Positions 1-8,843 are shown, numbered from the stretch's first letter. The stretch: DNA of 46,509 nt from Gemmataceae bacterium (GCA_009692065.1 SHZY01000033.1:1-46509); one strand, 5' to 3'. A program made the numbers and translations. Notes: generated by a model from the sequence alone, not told the origin.

Positions 1-29
1 TCGGTTCCCACCGTTGCCCTATCCTCCGC

Positions 30-287
30 TCAGGTCCGAGTCGTTGTACGCTCGGAGTTGACAAGCGGCGAGTGCTCAAGCCGCCATTGCTGCTCGAACT
101 CCAACGGCGTCAGGTAGCCCAGCGCTGAGTGGATGCGTTTGATGTTGTAAACATCATCGAGGAAACGCGTGATCTGCCGATGGGCGTCGGCGAAGTCGTG
201 GTACTCGGAGAGATCGACCTCCTCTTCTTTGATGGTGCGCATGAGACGCTCGGCATAACCGTTTTCGCGCGGTTCGGACGTCTCACA
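30..287 (-). pseudogene. IS3-type (rve) transposase, C-terminal remnant
   Basis: The minus strand reads RENGYAERLMRTIKEEEV followed by KRIHSALGYLTPLEFE. These are the catalytic-Glu segment and the C-terminal end of an IS3-like DDE integrase core. Only about 85 residues remain. The reading frame is lost where the palindromic element begins at 288, so both the first two catalytic Asp residues and the OrfA-type DNA-binding part are missing. It therefore cannot be an active transposase. The assignment to IS3 rather than a neighbouring rve family rests on remembered consensus and is moderately sure. Confidence 0.75.
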
Positions 288-439
288 CTAGATGACCATT
301 TCATAAGTGCTTGGGCAGTAGCCGCGATAAATTGGGAGGGCGAGGCTCCTGCCGAGCCTGGAATTCAGTGTCCCTCACGGCTCGGCAGGAGCCTCGCCCT
401 CCCGATCACTGCGTAGGGACTTATGAAATGGCCATCTAG
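288..439. mobile_element. MITE-like palindromic element with CTAG ends
   Basis: A 152-base unit is bounded by inverted ends (288-307 and 420-439, 19 of 20 matching) that both finish in CTAG. A second inverted pair lies inside (about 331-358 and 379-406, built on GGGAGGGCGAGGCTCCTGCC). It has no coding capacity. The left end abuts the transposase remnant. The right end supplies the stop codon (436-438) of the next gene. CTAG could be the terminal bases or a 4-bp target duplication, since some IS5-like groups duplicate YTAR-type targets. Confidence 0.7.
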
Positions 440-2358
440 TTCCCCGTTCCGCCGATCCAGAGCGGGGGATAGGTGATCCGATAAACATAGGTGCGCAACG
501 AGATTGGGTAGCCCTCGATTATCTGGAGCTTGCCATAGCGTTTCCTCTTCGGCAACATGCCGTTAAGGCTGGCGTGGTAGGGGACGCCGGCACGGATGTC
601 AGCAAAACTGAGGAGTCGGCCCGTCTGCCCGATCAGTGAAATATTGTAGGTCGGGTCCATTGCCACCCACCGGCCGCCGAGCGCCACCTCGACGGTCGCG
701 TGGTTATTGATATTGTCTGCCGCCCACAGCGAGACGTAGCGTGCCCGCAGGCCAAAGGCGTTCAAGAGGTCCGTGTACAGAAACTGCAGGCCCTGGCAGA
801 GGATCGGTTCGTGGTGCGTCAACACCGACAGATAACGGGAATAAGCGTCGGCGGCTGTCCAGGCATCACTACTCGAGCCGAGCATTGCGATCTGATAGAC
901 GTGGTTGCGCAGCAGGATCGCGAGCTCCGTGGTACTCCTGGCTCTGCCGAGCGCCGGGTCAATTCGCAGGGCAATTCGTTTCATCCAGTACAGGGCCTGG
1001 GCGCGGGCAAGCGTGTAATTGAAAGCCAGGTCCGAGGCGATGGTAAACCTGGAATACGAAAGTTGGTAGGTTCGTGAAACCAGGATCGTAATGAGATTAG
1101 AGCCGCCCTGTCTGCCATTCAGGTTGACAATTTTGAAGCCCGTTACCGTCGACTGGTACGTGCCGAGGGCGCTGTAGAGGACGGCGTAGTTGCTCGAGCT
1201 CTTGAAAAAGTCGGCGCCGGGGCTGTCGTAGAGCCAGGCAACGTCTCGGCCACCCGCCGTGCTGCGAGCGGCTATTGTCTTAACGCCCAGCACGGTGTTC
1301 GTCATCGATGCACTTTGGGGCGCGAGCATCGCGGTGTCGACGCCCTTGCCGTCATAGAGGCTGGCGTCGTCCTCAAAGCCGCCGTGGACCGTGATGGCGC
1401 CGAACTCAGTCAGACTGACCTTGTAATGAACGCTGTTGATGGTTCCCGCAAAGGGCTTGAGCACGATATGGTCGACGTCGTCCGAACCGAAAACGGTGAT
1501 CGCGTCCGTGCCGCCGCCTGCCAGCGTCAGCTGAAGCATGCCGCTGAGATCGGCACGCAGATCCAGCAAGATCGCTTCAGGAGCAGCCGTCCCCGCGACG
1601 CCGAGGCTGGCCAAGGCGCTGGCTGGAGCACGGAACAGGTCGATGCCTCCCTGCTGCCGCAGGACCACATCGCCGCCGTCATTGATTATCTCGCAAGCGC
1701 CGCCGCCGGTCGGCAATTGCGCCTGGACCGGCGCGCCGCCCACTGCATTGCCATCGAGAAGGCTAATGTGATAATCCTCAACCTCACCGTCCGCGGCCTC
1801 GTCCAGAGGGCTCAACGAGCCTGCACTGCTCAAGCGCAATCTCAGGTAGGTTGCGCCCGCAGTCGCGCCGGCGGGAACCTGAAAGGATAAAAGGTTCTCA
1901 CCCATACCAAGCGCCAGGTTGCTGGCGATGGTCTCGGCCGATCCGGGCGAATCATCCCAGATGCCATCCTGATTGAAGTCGATCCAGGCGTCGAGCAGTC
2001 CGGCCGACCCAGAGACCGAGACCGCCAGGCTTGCGGTCGTGGCCGACTCGTTCGTGCGAACCAAGGAGGTCAGGAACGCGACGCCATCGTCATCGTCGGG
2101 TTGGCTGTCCGTTTCAGCACTGACCGTCGCCCCGAGGGTCGGGCCGTCCGCAACGATCAGATGACGGGCACCATCCTCGGCAAGCGTGGCTGGGTAGGGC
2201 GTTGGGGCATCGCCGAAATCCACAAGCATGGCGCTGAGGAGTGTGCGGTCTTCGAGTGTTTCGATACTGAGAGAGCTTTGAGAGGCTGTTCCTGATTGTG
2301 CCGATGGGCGTCTGCTGCCGGCGACTTTTGCAACGAAGGCACATAACCAGGTGAACAT
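436..2358 (-). CDS. GEVED-domain surface protein with transglutaminase-like C-terminal domain
   Basis: Predicted exported protein of 640 residues. The N-terminus is basic/hydrophobic and carries ETLEDRTLLSA at residues 33-43, the LEPR-XLL-type motif seen at the start of many large planctomycete surface proteins. A beta-rich region with Asp-rich turns (about 45-200) ends in GEVEDY (191-196), diagnostic of the GEVED domain. The C-terminal third looks like a transglutaminase-like cysteine protease fold: Cys521 in ILCQGLQ, His553 in NNHATVEV and Asp568 in AMDPTYN are in triad order and spacing. The substrate is unknown; peptide or cell-surface cross-link processing would fit the family. The stop codon lies inside the palindromic element at 288-439, so the native C-terminus may have been altered. 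Confidence 0.8.
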   Translation of the reverse strand: MFTWLCAFVAKVAGSRRPSAQSGTASQSSLSIETLEDRTLLSAMLVDFGDAPTPYPATLAEDGARHLIVADGPTLGATVSAETDSQPDDDDGVAFLTSLVRTNESATTASLAVSVSGSAGLLDAWIDFNQDGIWDDSPGSAETIASNLALGMGENLLSFQVPAGATAGATYLRLRLSSAGSLSPLDEAADGEVEDYHISLLDGNAVGGAPVQAQLPTGGGACEIINDGGDVVLRQQGGIDLFRAPASALASLGVAGTAAPEAILLDLRADLSGMLQLTLAGGGTDAITVFGSDDVDHIVLKPFAGTINSVHYKVSLTEFGAITVHGGFEDDASLYDGKGVDTAMLAPQSASMTNTVLGVKTIAARSTAGGRDVAWLYDSPGADFFKSSSNYAVLYSALGTYQSTVTGFKIVNLNGRQGGSNLITILVSRTYQLSYSRFTIASDLAFNYTLARAQALYWMKRIALRIDPALGRARSTTELAILLRNHVYQIAMLGSSSDAWTAADAYSRYLSVLTHHEPILCQGLQFLYTDLLNAFGLRARYVSLWAADNINNHATVEVALGGRWVAMDPTYNISLIGQTGRLLSFADIRAGVPYHASLNGMLPKRKRYGKLQIIEGYPISLRTYVYRITYPPLWIGGTGN

Positions 2359-2544
2359 CGGAGGTCCCTTACTCGCATTCCTTCACGAGAGGTGGTGAAC
2401 TTGAAGCGAACGTCCGGAATTCATCGGCGACCAGATATATCTATCTTTACTATTACTCCCAGTTTAACAAGAAGATTCCTGGACAATCCGTCCGTGTCGG
2501 CGTCATACATGCGTGGTGCAGGGATTTGGGGCCGATTGAGACTT

Positions 2545-2744
2545 AGCCCGGGTTATTCATGACCCCAGCAACGCCCGGCGTTTTCTTGGGACTGCGAAAG
2601 AATAGTGCATTTTGCCTAATTTTCGTAAATCATCTGCACACAAGCATCTACGTCGAGCGCTCGGCGGGTCATGAATAAGCCGGGCTAGCCCGCCATTCAT
2701 GGCGGGTTTTCATCGCGGACCCGCCACAAGTGGCGGGCTATAAT
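2545..2744. repeat. Palindromic repeats in the 2359-2755 gap
   Basis: The 397-base gap has no convincing gene. It contains an inverted pair (2545-2566 and 2666-2687, 21 of 22 matching, built on TAGCCCGG and TCATGACCC). Two small hairpins of the AGCCCGCCA/TGGCGGG type follow (about 2686-2739). The same AGCCCGCC motif recurs at 35775-35829. A TATAAT at 2739-2744 lies only 12 bases before the next ATG, so if it is a -10 box the transcript would be nearly leaderless. Confidence 0.6.
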
Positions 2745-2755
2745 AGGATTACTGG

Positions 2756-3304
2756 ATGAAAAAAATCCTGCTCGTTATCGGCGACGCCGTCGAATTGCTC
2801 GACACCATGTACCCCTATTTCCGCATCCAGGAGGCGGGCCATCAGGTGGTCGTCGCCGCCCCCGAAAAACGTCGCTACCACATGGTCCAGCACGAAAAGC
2901 CCGACGATTGGGACATCACCCAAGAAACCGCCGGCTACCACCTCGCGTCCGACATCGCCTTCCGCGACATCAAGCCGCAGGAGTACGTCGGCATCGTGCT
3001 GTCAGGCGGCCGAGCGCCGGAGTACATCCGCTATGACGAAGACCTGCTGCGAACGGTGCGCTACCTGTGCGAAAATGGCTTTCCGGTTGCTTCAGTTTGC
3101 CACGGCATCGAAATCCTGGCCACCGCCGGCGTCATCCGCGGCAAGAAAATAACGACAGTGAAGAAGTGCAAATTCGATGCGGAAGTCGTCGGCGCGACCT
3201 ATCTCGATGAGCCAGTGGTGGTAGATGGCAACATCATCTGTGCGCGGACCTGGCATGACAATCATCTGTGGATGCGCGAGTTTATGCGGCAGCTTGATGT
3301 GTAG
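2756..3304 (+). CDS. DJ-1/PfpI family protein
   Basis: Encodes 182 residues covering the whole DJ-1/PfpI (class I glutamine amidotransferase-like) fold. The nucleophile elbow is ASVCHGIEI, with Cys115 followed by His116. A conserved acidic residue sits in the first strand-loop (GDAVE). Family members act as intracellular proteases, deglycases or oxidative-stress chaperones; the exact reaction cannot be read from sequence. Length and motif order are normal, so the gene looks intact. No Shine-Dalgarno is obvious before the ATG. It stands alone, with the truncated yjbQ convergent to it after a REP-like hairpin. Confidence 0.9.
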   Translation: MKKILLVIGDAVELLDTMYPYFRIQEAGHQVVVAAPEKRRYHMVQHEKPDDWDITQETAGYHLASDIAFRDIKPQEYVGIVLSGGRAPEYIRYDEDLLRTVRYLCENGFPVASVCHGIEILATAGVIRGKKITTVKKCKFDAEVVGATYLDEPVVVDGNIICARTWHDNHLWMREFMRQLDV

Positions 3305-3310
3305 CCGACC

Positions 3311-3352
3311 TTCGCTTAGCGTTCGCTTGGCGTCATGCGGGCGCTAAACGAA
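3311..3352. repeat. REP-like hairpin, TTTAGCGCCCGC family
   Basis: Imperfect palindrome of the form CGCTTAGCG ... GCGGGCGCTAAACG. It lies between two convergent genes and is one of four related copies in the window (also 29986-30029, 38695-38735 and 40266-40304). It may act as a bidirectional transcription end. Confidence 0.65.
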
Positions 3353-3360
3353 GAGTCGAT

Positions 3361-3666
<306 letters not shown>

Positions 3667-3760
3667 ACACGTGGCATAACGGTCTTCCATTCGAGCTAAT
3701 CGGCACCGTCGGGCCGGAGCCACAGGCTACCCAACGAGTGAAGAAGGAAAAATAAGAGTC

Positions 3761-3809
3761 GGAGCAAGCAGACAGGCGGGGTGTTCCCGCCCGTCCTTGC
3801 TCCTTTTTT
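3761..3809 (+). terminator. Rho-independent terminator reading into the island
   Basis: A GC-rich hairpin (GGAGCAAG ... CTTGCTCC with an inner GGCGGG/CCCGCC stem, loop GTGTT) is followed by six T residues on the plus strand. No plus-strand gene precedes it within the island, so it would mainly stop transcription entering from the chromosomal side. Confidence 0.7.
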
Positions 3810-3817
3810 GTTGTCTT

Positions 3818-3852
3818 CCCGCCAGCGCGCTTTTCCAGGGAGCGCTGGCGGG
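3818..3852 (+). promoter_or_regulatory. Hairpin directly before the divergent recombinase
   Basis: CCCGCCAGCGC (3818-3828) pairs perfectly with GCGCTGGCGGG (3842-3852). It lies 5-10 bases before the Shine-Dalgarno sequence GGAGG of the gene starting at 3869. It has no T-run, so it may affect messenger stability or translation, or be a recombinase-binding dyad. The function is inferred. Confidence 0.4.
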
Positions 3853-3868
3853 TAAAGGGAGGCAGGTT

Positions 3869-4690
3869 ATGCGTAAAGGTAGTATAGCCGATTCGTCGGC
3901 AGGTCGAAATTGCAGCGGGATTCTGCAAGTGTTTGACGCGCTTGAGCGTTACCCCAAAAAGGATCTGCTCTTATTCCACCGCAACTCATCGTATGGCCAA
4001 GCCGGCAAGGGCAAGGTGAAGCTCAACGCAAAAGCCACCGCCTTTTATAATGAGCTACGCGCTAACGTCCCCTGGGACGTGCGACGAATTCGGCGGACCG
4101 TGCAAGCCGTTGAAGAAGGGAAGCTGTCAAAGGGACGCCCGATATTCCTTGGGGCAACCGACTACGCGAAGAAGCACGATCTGATCGTCGTTGCCTATGA
4201 CCTGTCTCGCTTCATCCGCTCCGAATCCTACTGCCGCCAAACGAACCCCGAAGCCTGGCCTACTCCCGAAGAGCTTGGCCTGCTGCACGAAAAAACGGGC
4301 GGTGTGATCCTCGCCACTTTTTTGGACCCCGCTCTGACAGAAGCCGAGCGACACCCTTTCCTCACGAACCTAACAAGAAAGAGCGGCAGGCCCCGCAAGA
4401 TCGACGATGACGAGATGGCACAGATTTCTGACGCTCTGGGCTACTTCTACGAGGACCGCTCTGGCCGCTCGCGGTGGCAGTATAGCCTTAGCGAGATCGC
4501 CAGCTACTTTAACCGGACGGTCTCTGCGATTCAGCGGGCGCTGGACCGGGTATCGCCCACCGGAGAGACATGGCGTTACGAGGGTTATCGCAAGGCCGCC
4601 AAGCTGGGGCTAGTCGAAATCCGGGAAAATGGAGACATTTATTTTCCTGCCGTGAGCACGCCGCACTACGGATCGAAATATCGTCGCTGA
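3869..4690 (+). CDS. Divergent serine recombinase (resolvase-like)
   Basis: The start is set at 3869 because GGAGG lies seven bases upstream; this gives 273 residues. LLLFHRNSSYGQ (about 34-45) matches the YxRxS nucleophile strand of the resolvase/invertase catalytic domain with Arg38 and Ser40. LIVVAYDLSRFIRS (about 105-118) matches the conserved LDRLxRS helix start, with both arginines kept but the Asp replaced by Ser. The C-terminal part has SGRPRK and a probable helix-turn-helix (SLSEIASYFNRTVSAIQRAL, about 196-215), as in small serine recombinases that bind DNA through an HTH. It is adjacent to the left island edge and to the yjbQ unit, so it is a candidate to act on these sites. Sequence divergence is high, so the recombinase call is moderately sure. 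Confidence 0.65.
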   Translation: MRKGSIADSSAGRNCSGILQVFDALERYPKKDLLLFHRNSSYGQAGKGKVKLNAKATAFYNELRANVPWDVRRIRRTVQAVEEGKLSKGRPIFLGATDYAKKHDLIVVAYDLSRFIRSESYCRQTNPEAWPTPEELGLLHEKTGGVILATFLDPALTEAERHPFLTNLTRKSGRPRKIDDDEMAQISDALGYFYEDRSGRSRWQYSLSEIASYFNRTVSAIQRALDRVSPTGETWRYEGYRKAAKLGLVEIRENGDIYFPAVSTPHYGSKYRR

Positions 4691-4720
4691 GGTTGAGGGA
4701 CGGTAATCGTACCTACTAGG

Positions 4721-4805
4721 GTTTCGAAACGTGCCGGGCATTTTCGGAGGGGGTATCGTGAGGCAAGAATCGCGCTGGTAGGCCGAGCCGGGCACGTTTC
4801 GAAAC
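4721..4805. repeat. Inverted repeat GTTTCGAAACGTGCC
   Basis: GTTTCGAAACGTGCC (4721-4735) is repeated inverted at 4791-4805, 55 bases apart. Each arm starts with the self-complementary GTTTCGAAAC. The pair begins just inside the left 24-base direct repeat. It could be a recombinase accessory-site array, an operator or an att arm; there is no coding sequence here. Confidence 0.6.
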
Positions 4806-4938
4806 GTACTTAGTATCTAGTCGGCGGCCCTTTGTTTCTTTGCCCTGCGGAGCCTGCCTTGCTGCTTGTGAAAGGTGCCGGCGATGGCTACAAAAGCAGG
4901 GCGAGTTGCGACCACCAGAAACCATGGCGAGCGGAATA

Positions 4939-5361
<423 letters not shown>

Positions 5362-5402
5362 CCCCGGTTAACATCGCCGAACCTGGAGGTAGGGCGTGCC
5401 TA

Positions 5403-5660
5403 CTAGGGATTCGATACGACCTGCCGCTGTGGCTCGCGCCGGCTTGCTACTTGTCGCTCTTTTCTATCAGGGCGACTCGCCCCTGACGCAATGAAATCGA
5501 GAGCTTTGGAGAGTACCGACGCAAGCAACACCACTTGGTTAAAACTGCTTGCGATGTCAGTTGCAGGTCTAAAGGCGTCCGAAAAACTGGAAGTGGAATT
5601 CGTGTTACCCGCCGACGAAATGTGCAGATTGAATAGGTAGCGACTCATCATTGTCAGCAA
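5403..5660 (-). CDS. Doubtful small hypothetical protein
   Basis: An 85-codon frame starts six bases after the stop of the neighbouring gene on the same strand and ends with its TAG inside the direct repeat at 5395-5418. No ribosome-binding site is visible, and the protein (Ser-rich start, charged Arg-rich tail) matches nothing I know. Its position as the last frame of the minus-strand run is the only support. The same ~250 bases may simply be non-coding. Confidence 0.2.
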   Translation of the reverse strand: MLTMMSRYLFNLHISSAGNTNSTSSFSDAFRPATDIASSFNQVVLLASVLSKALDFIASGASRPDRKERQVASRREPQRQVVSNP

Positions 5661-5665
5661 TAATT

Positions 5666-6088
5666 TTACTTTTGGTTTCTCGTAATCCCCGTGCTGTCAA
5701 TGTATACCACTTCGTAAACGTGATTTGGAGCTACACTTGCTAACACAAACTGGACGCTGGTCTTGTCAAATACCTTGCCGGTAAGAGGATTGACAACCCT
5801 CTTGTTGTAATAATAAATATCGCCGCGATTGTCGCCACCAACATCTACAGAATCCGGCTCGCCTACCAATTGCAGCAGGTCCTTGCGGACATCAGTTCGC
5901 CAGCCGCCGGTTACCTGATCGAATGCTTCTTTGGTCACGGTCTTTTTCGCGGAGGGTGCATCCTTCGTCCCTTCTCCCGGTTTTCCAGGAAACATTCTCG
6001 CCGTGCCCCACCCTATACAGCACGACAACGGACCCGTAATCGCCGCCGTTACCACTAGCACAAGGATCAGTTTAAGTCGTTCGTTCAT
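5666..6088 (-). CDS. Hypothetical membrane-anchored small protein
   Basis: The chosen start at 6088 (MNERLKLILVLVV) follows a GAG-containing leader and places a hydrophobic segment (about residues 5-32) at the N-terminus. It is either a transmembrane anchor or a signal with Cys residues around position 23. The remaining ~100 residues are soluble. They contain LLQLVGEPDSVDVGGDNRGDIYYY, resembling the short SmpA/BamE-like pattern in which a Gly-Glu-Pro turn is followed by a Tyr-rich strand; this similarity is weak. No family is assigned. It is the downstream member of a same-strand run of small island genes. Confidence 0.5.
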   Translation of the reverse strand: MNERLKLILVLVVTAAITGPLSCCIGWGTARMFPGKPGEGTKDAPSAKKTVTKEAFDQVTGGWRTDVRKDLLQLVGEPDSVDVGGDNRGDIYYYNKRVVNPLTGKVFDKTSVQFVLASVAPNHVYEVVYIDSTGITRNQK

Positions 6089-6168
6089 GGTATTTCTCGG
6101 CATGGGTGATGGTTCGCACCGGCGAGCTACTCGCCTGCGTAGCGCCATCTCGTCTGACGGCCCTGACG

Positions 6169-6792
6169 TTACTCGTTCCATGGTTCCTTCTTCATTTTGG
6201 GAATTGCATTCCAAACGTCGATTGTCATATCGAGATCGCCGCGATAGGGTACGCCCGAAATTTTAACCAGGGCATCGATTCGCATGATCTGCATCTCGTT
6301 ATGCTTGTTCCGATTGCCGTGTGGTTCGCCGACGGGAAATACCCTAGCCCACGAAAGGGTATGCCAACCGTTAGGGTCGAGGCGTTTTTCAAGCTGTTTT
6401 GGCATGGTGCCCTCTAAATTCAATTCTCGGCCATGGGCGACAAGACGCTTCAAGGTAGCTGTGTTTACCTTTTTTATGCTCCTATCCTCGGTCGGATTTT
6501 TTGCTGCCTCGACCATCTCTTGTGCAATCCCAAGGGCGTTATTGACGAGGTCGTACACTGTATCGGAGTTCAAACAAGAAATGCGATAGAGCTTGTGGGC
6601 TGTTGCAATCCATAGGAAGCCCGAATCCTCATCTATCCAGCAATACTCCATCGCGACTCTTTCCAGGGTTCTGGTTCTGCTTCTCACCTCGCGTTCAGTG
6701 GCCTCGGCGTTCGAGTGATCCAGTGCCAAACCGAAGTCTCGCGGCCTCCCCGCCTTTTCCTTCGCTGGTGTCGCTTTCTTTTTCTTCCCCAT
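6169..6792 (-). CDS. Hypothetical protein, Lys-rich N-terminus
   Basis: A 207-residue protein starting MGKKKKATPAKEKAGRPRDF with AGG-type ribosome-binding bases upstream. The Lys/Arg-rich start suggests nucleic-acid contact. The middle (about 45-150) reads as mixed alpha/beta with alternating hydrophobic residues (YCWIDEDSGFLWIATAHKLY). I recognise no catalytic motif. It is co-directional with its neighbours, with a 29-base spacer after the upstream gene. The function is unknown; island cargo or a phage-derived accessory protein is possible. Confidence 0.55.
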   Translation of the reverse strand: MGKKKKATPAKEKAGRPRDFGLALDHSNAEATEREVRSRTRTLERVAMEYCWIDEDSGFLWIATAHKLYRISCLNSDTVYDLVNNALGIAQEMVEAAKNPTEDRSIKKVNTATLKRLVAHGRELNLEGTMPKQLEKRLDPNGWHTLSWARVFPVGEPHGNRNKHNEMQIMRIDALVKISGVPYRGDLDMTIDVWNAIPKMKKEPWNE

Positions 6793-6821
6793 GGTTGCAC
6801 CTGCCTTTCTCAGAATGAATC

Positions 6822-7055
6822 CTAACCAGTCAGCCAGTCGGACAATGCCTGCCAGTTCGCCGGCCTTGACACCTTGCCGTTATTAGGCCGCCACCGTAGC
6901 CCGCCGACGCTGACAATGAGAGTTCCGAGTTTCCGATTCTTCTTCCGCCATTTCTCCCACACCTCGAATTGGATACCAGCCCTGCCGAGGTAAACCGGCT
7001 CACTCACGCTCGCCTTGACCCATTTTGTAGGTCGGCCCTTCTGTTTGCCTTTCAT
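6822..7055 (-). CDS. Small basic hypothetical protein
   Basis: 77 residues starting MKGKQKGRPTKWVK, preceded by TTGGAGAAACACC, a good ribosome-binding site. It is strongly basic in its first half. The second half reads SVGGLRWRPNNGKVSRPANWQALSDWLTG, a compact pattern with Trp at regular spacing that I have seen in planctomycete small proteins but cannot name. It probably belongs to one transcript with 6169-6792. A small dyad, GTTACGC...GCGTAAC (7112-7128), sits in the 129-base leader and could be an operator. Confidence 0.55.
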   Translation of the reverse strand: MKGKQKGRPTKWVKASVSEPVYLGRAGIQFEVWEKWRKKNRKLGTLIVSVGGLRWRPNNGKVSRPANWQALSDWLTG

Positions 7056-7184
7056 GGTGTTTCTCCAAGGTGCGTCTGACGCTGGGGTAATCGGTCCATT
7101 GCATTCAGTCAGTTACGCGCTGCGTAACGCCTACGTCCTGCTCCGCCTTGCCAAACGGCCGGAGTCGGGTTTTAGCCCTTTGTC

Positions 7185-7640
7185 TCACGGCCAGGATTGA
7201 ATCAGCTTGTAAGAGCGGGATTCAGGATCGACGAGGAGTTGAATCGTGGGGCATTTCAGGAAGCTCTGGTCCCAATTGGTCGGATCTTTAACGAGGTCCG
7301 CGTAATACTTCACGTCGGTTACCCGCCGGAAGTGGTTGAACCAGACCCCCAGCATGTTCACTTCCCCGGAGGAAGGGGGCTCCCGCAGGTAGCAGTAGTC
7401 GCTGTCGATTGTCACCAAGGCGAACGGGTACTGATGCACGAGCACGAGCACTCTGTCGCCCACGGCCATCCCGGTGGCGAACTCCAGTTCGTTCTTAGGG
7501 ACTCCGTCTGGACTGCGCGTCAGGTCGCCAGGGTCTTTTCCGTAGGCAAAGCCCACGAGACCCCTGGCGAGCGACTCTGCCGCCCACTTGGTCGCCCGGT
7601 CTGGGTCCGCGGGGTGGAGTTGCATTCGCCAATACTGCAT
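7185..7640 (-). CDS. Hypothetical protein, MQYWRMQLHP family
   Basis: The start at 7640 (MQYWRMQLHPADP) is favoured by GAAGGGAAAA upstream, giving 151 residues. The protein opens with a Trp-containing strand, then ARGLVGFAYGKDPGDLTR and GDRVLVLVHQYPFALVTIDSDYCY, and ends with HFRRVTDVKYY. This looks like a compact beta-barrel domain with a gated surface, reminiscent of EVE/PUA-like modified-base or RNA readers that often begin with a WxMQ-type strand. The resemblance is by pattern only. If true, it would fit a DNA-modification or defence role in the island. Confidence 0.55.
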   Translation of the reverse strand: MQYWRMQLHPADPDRATKWAAESLARGLVGFAYGKDPGDLTRSPDGVPKNELEFATGMAVGDRVLVLVHQYPFALVTIDSDYCYLREPPSSGEVNMLGVWFNHFRRVTDVKYYADLVKDPTNWDQSFLKCPTIQLLVDPESRSYKLIQSWP

Positions 7641-7704
7641 ACCATTTTCCCTTCTTTGTAGAACCGGCCGGGCTTTGGGAACTCGACTGGGGCGAGGCGC
7701 GATG

Positions 7705-8268
7705 CTACTGCTCTGGCGTTGCCACGGCCGGCGCATCGCTTTCTTCCGCCCCGTCGGCGCTCTTCTCCACCATCTTGCGGCCCTTGGCGGTGACGTAGCA
7801 GACCCATCGACGCCCGCTTTCCTGGGTGTGGCAGAAGGTGATGTACCCCGCTTCCGCGATGGGATCGTACCCGCTGTGGATCAGCCCATCCTTCTTGCGA
7901 AACTCTGAAAAGAGAACGCCCGAGGACATGCTGGTGGCGTCAATTTCCACCAGGGCCTTGCAAACCTTGACCCAGGTCGCAGGGACTTTCGTTCGACGCC
8001 TGCCTTTGCGGGCCTCATTTAATCCGACATGCAGTTTCTCATTGTCCTTCCCCACGTTCCAAACGTGGACAACCTTGTCATCTTCGGCTTGATGGTCCAG
8101 GATCAATTGCGCCTTTAGCAACAAGTGCTGAGCGAACTCGATTGCTTGGCTGGCCTTGAGGTAGCCGTTAAAGTTGTTGCCGGTCTTGTAGAGCGCGTTG
8201 CACTCGACTTGCGGGTTGCCTTGCTTGGCGTGTAGCTTGTCCAGGGCAGCGTACTTGTAAGGTTGCAC
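7705..8268 (-). CDS. Hypothetical island protein
   Basis: The frame is open to 8463, but a GTG at 8268 with GGCGAGG seven bases upstream is the likelier start (187 residues). The longer N-terminus would be Cys-rich and low in quality. The middle contains a Lys-rich stretch (KGRRRTKVP). The last ~70 residues have alternating helix and strand character with YITFCHTQESGRRWVCYVTAKGRKMVEK, which looks like the wing of a winged-helix domain, followed by an acidic tail. The family is unknown. It is the first gene of the minus-strand run that reads down to 5666. Confidence 0.5.
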   Translation of the reverse strand: MQPYKYAALDKLHAKQGNPQVECNALYKTGNNFNGYLKASQAIEFAQHLLLKAQLILDHQAEDDKVVHVWNVGKDNEKLHVGLNEARKGRRRTKVPATWVKVCKALVEIDATSMSSGVLFSEFRKKDGLIHSGYDPIAEAGYITFCHTQESGRRWVCYVTAKGRKMVEKSADGAEESDAPAVATPEQ

Positions 8269-8843
8269 GTTAAACCTCGCCGGCGCAAAAAACAGGAGCG
8301 ACGTACCAGAGCCGCTCCAGCAGGCCCGGCCAAGGGCCACGACGAAACAGCACCTGGCCGCCGCCCCTTTCGGGGCGTGGCAGGTACTGCTTTCGTCATC
8401 ACACCGCGAGCTATTCGCCCGCGTTTGGCCGGTTTGCTGAAAGCAGAACCCATGCTCACGCATGGTTCAAATTGTCAACGGGCCTGGTTCGGCCCATCAT
8501 TGCTCTGGTCAGAATCTCCGTGGTCTAAAGAAGAAAAAGCAGCATCGGCACGGTGCCGGCGCTTATCATTGACGATGCTATCCGACTGGCGAGCGGGCGT
8601 CCAGAAAGAAATCTGCTCGCTGACGGGGGGAGGTAGATGGCGGCGTGGGGCGGCGTTCCGAATGACAAGTCTGAAGTAATAATCAAAAAACTCGATTGAT
8701 CTCGGCGAGGCGCGGTGTGATGATTGTGGCACCATCCGTAAGCATTTCCTGTTGGAGTGCATGCCACGTAGCTTCAGGGTGTCAGCCACCGCCCCTTTAG
8801 CGACTTTTATGGGTGCTTTCGGCGGCGTGAAGGAGGACAACGA
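8269..8843. other. Non-coding stretch between divergent island genes
   Basis: About 575 bases with no convincing gene. It must hold the promoter of the minus-strand run and that of the plus-strand membrane protein. Segments near 8400 (CGCGAGCTATTCGCCCGCG) and near 6120 resemble each other, hinting at a small interspersed dyad. I see no clear -35/-10 pair. Confidence 0.35.

Noticed and set aside
5400..5420. Possible T arm of the missing tRNA-Arg 3' half (GGGATTCGATACG)
   Set aside because: It resembles a TTCGA loop, but the stem does not pair and no acceptor end follows; it is explained better as part of the direct repeat.
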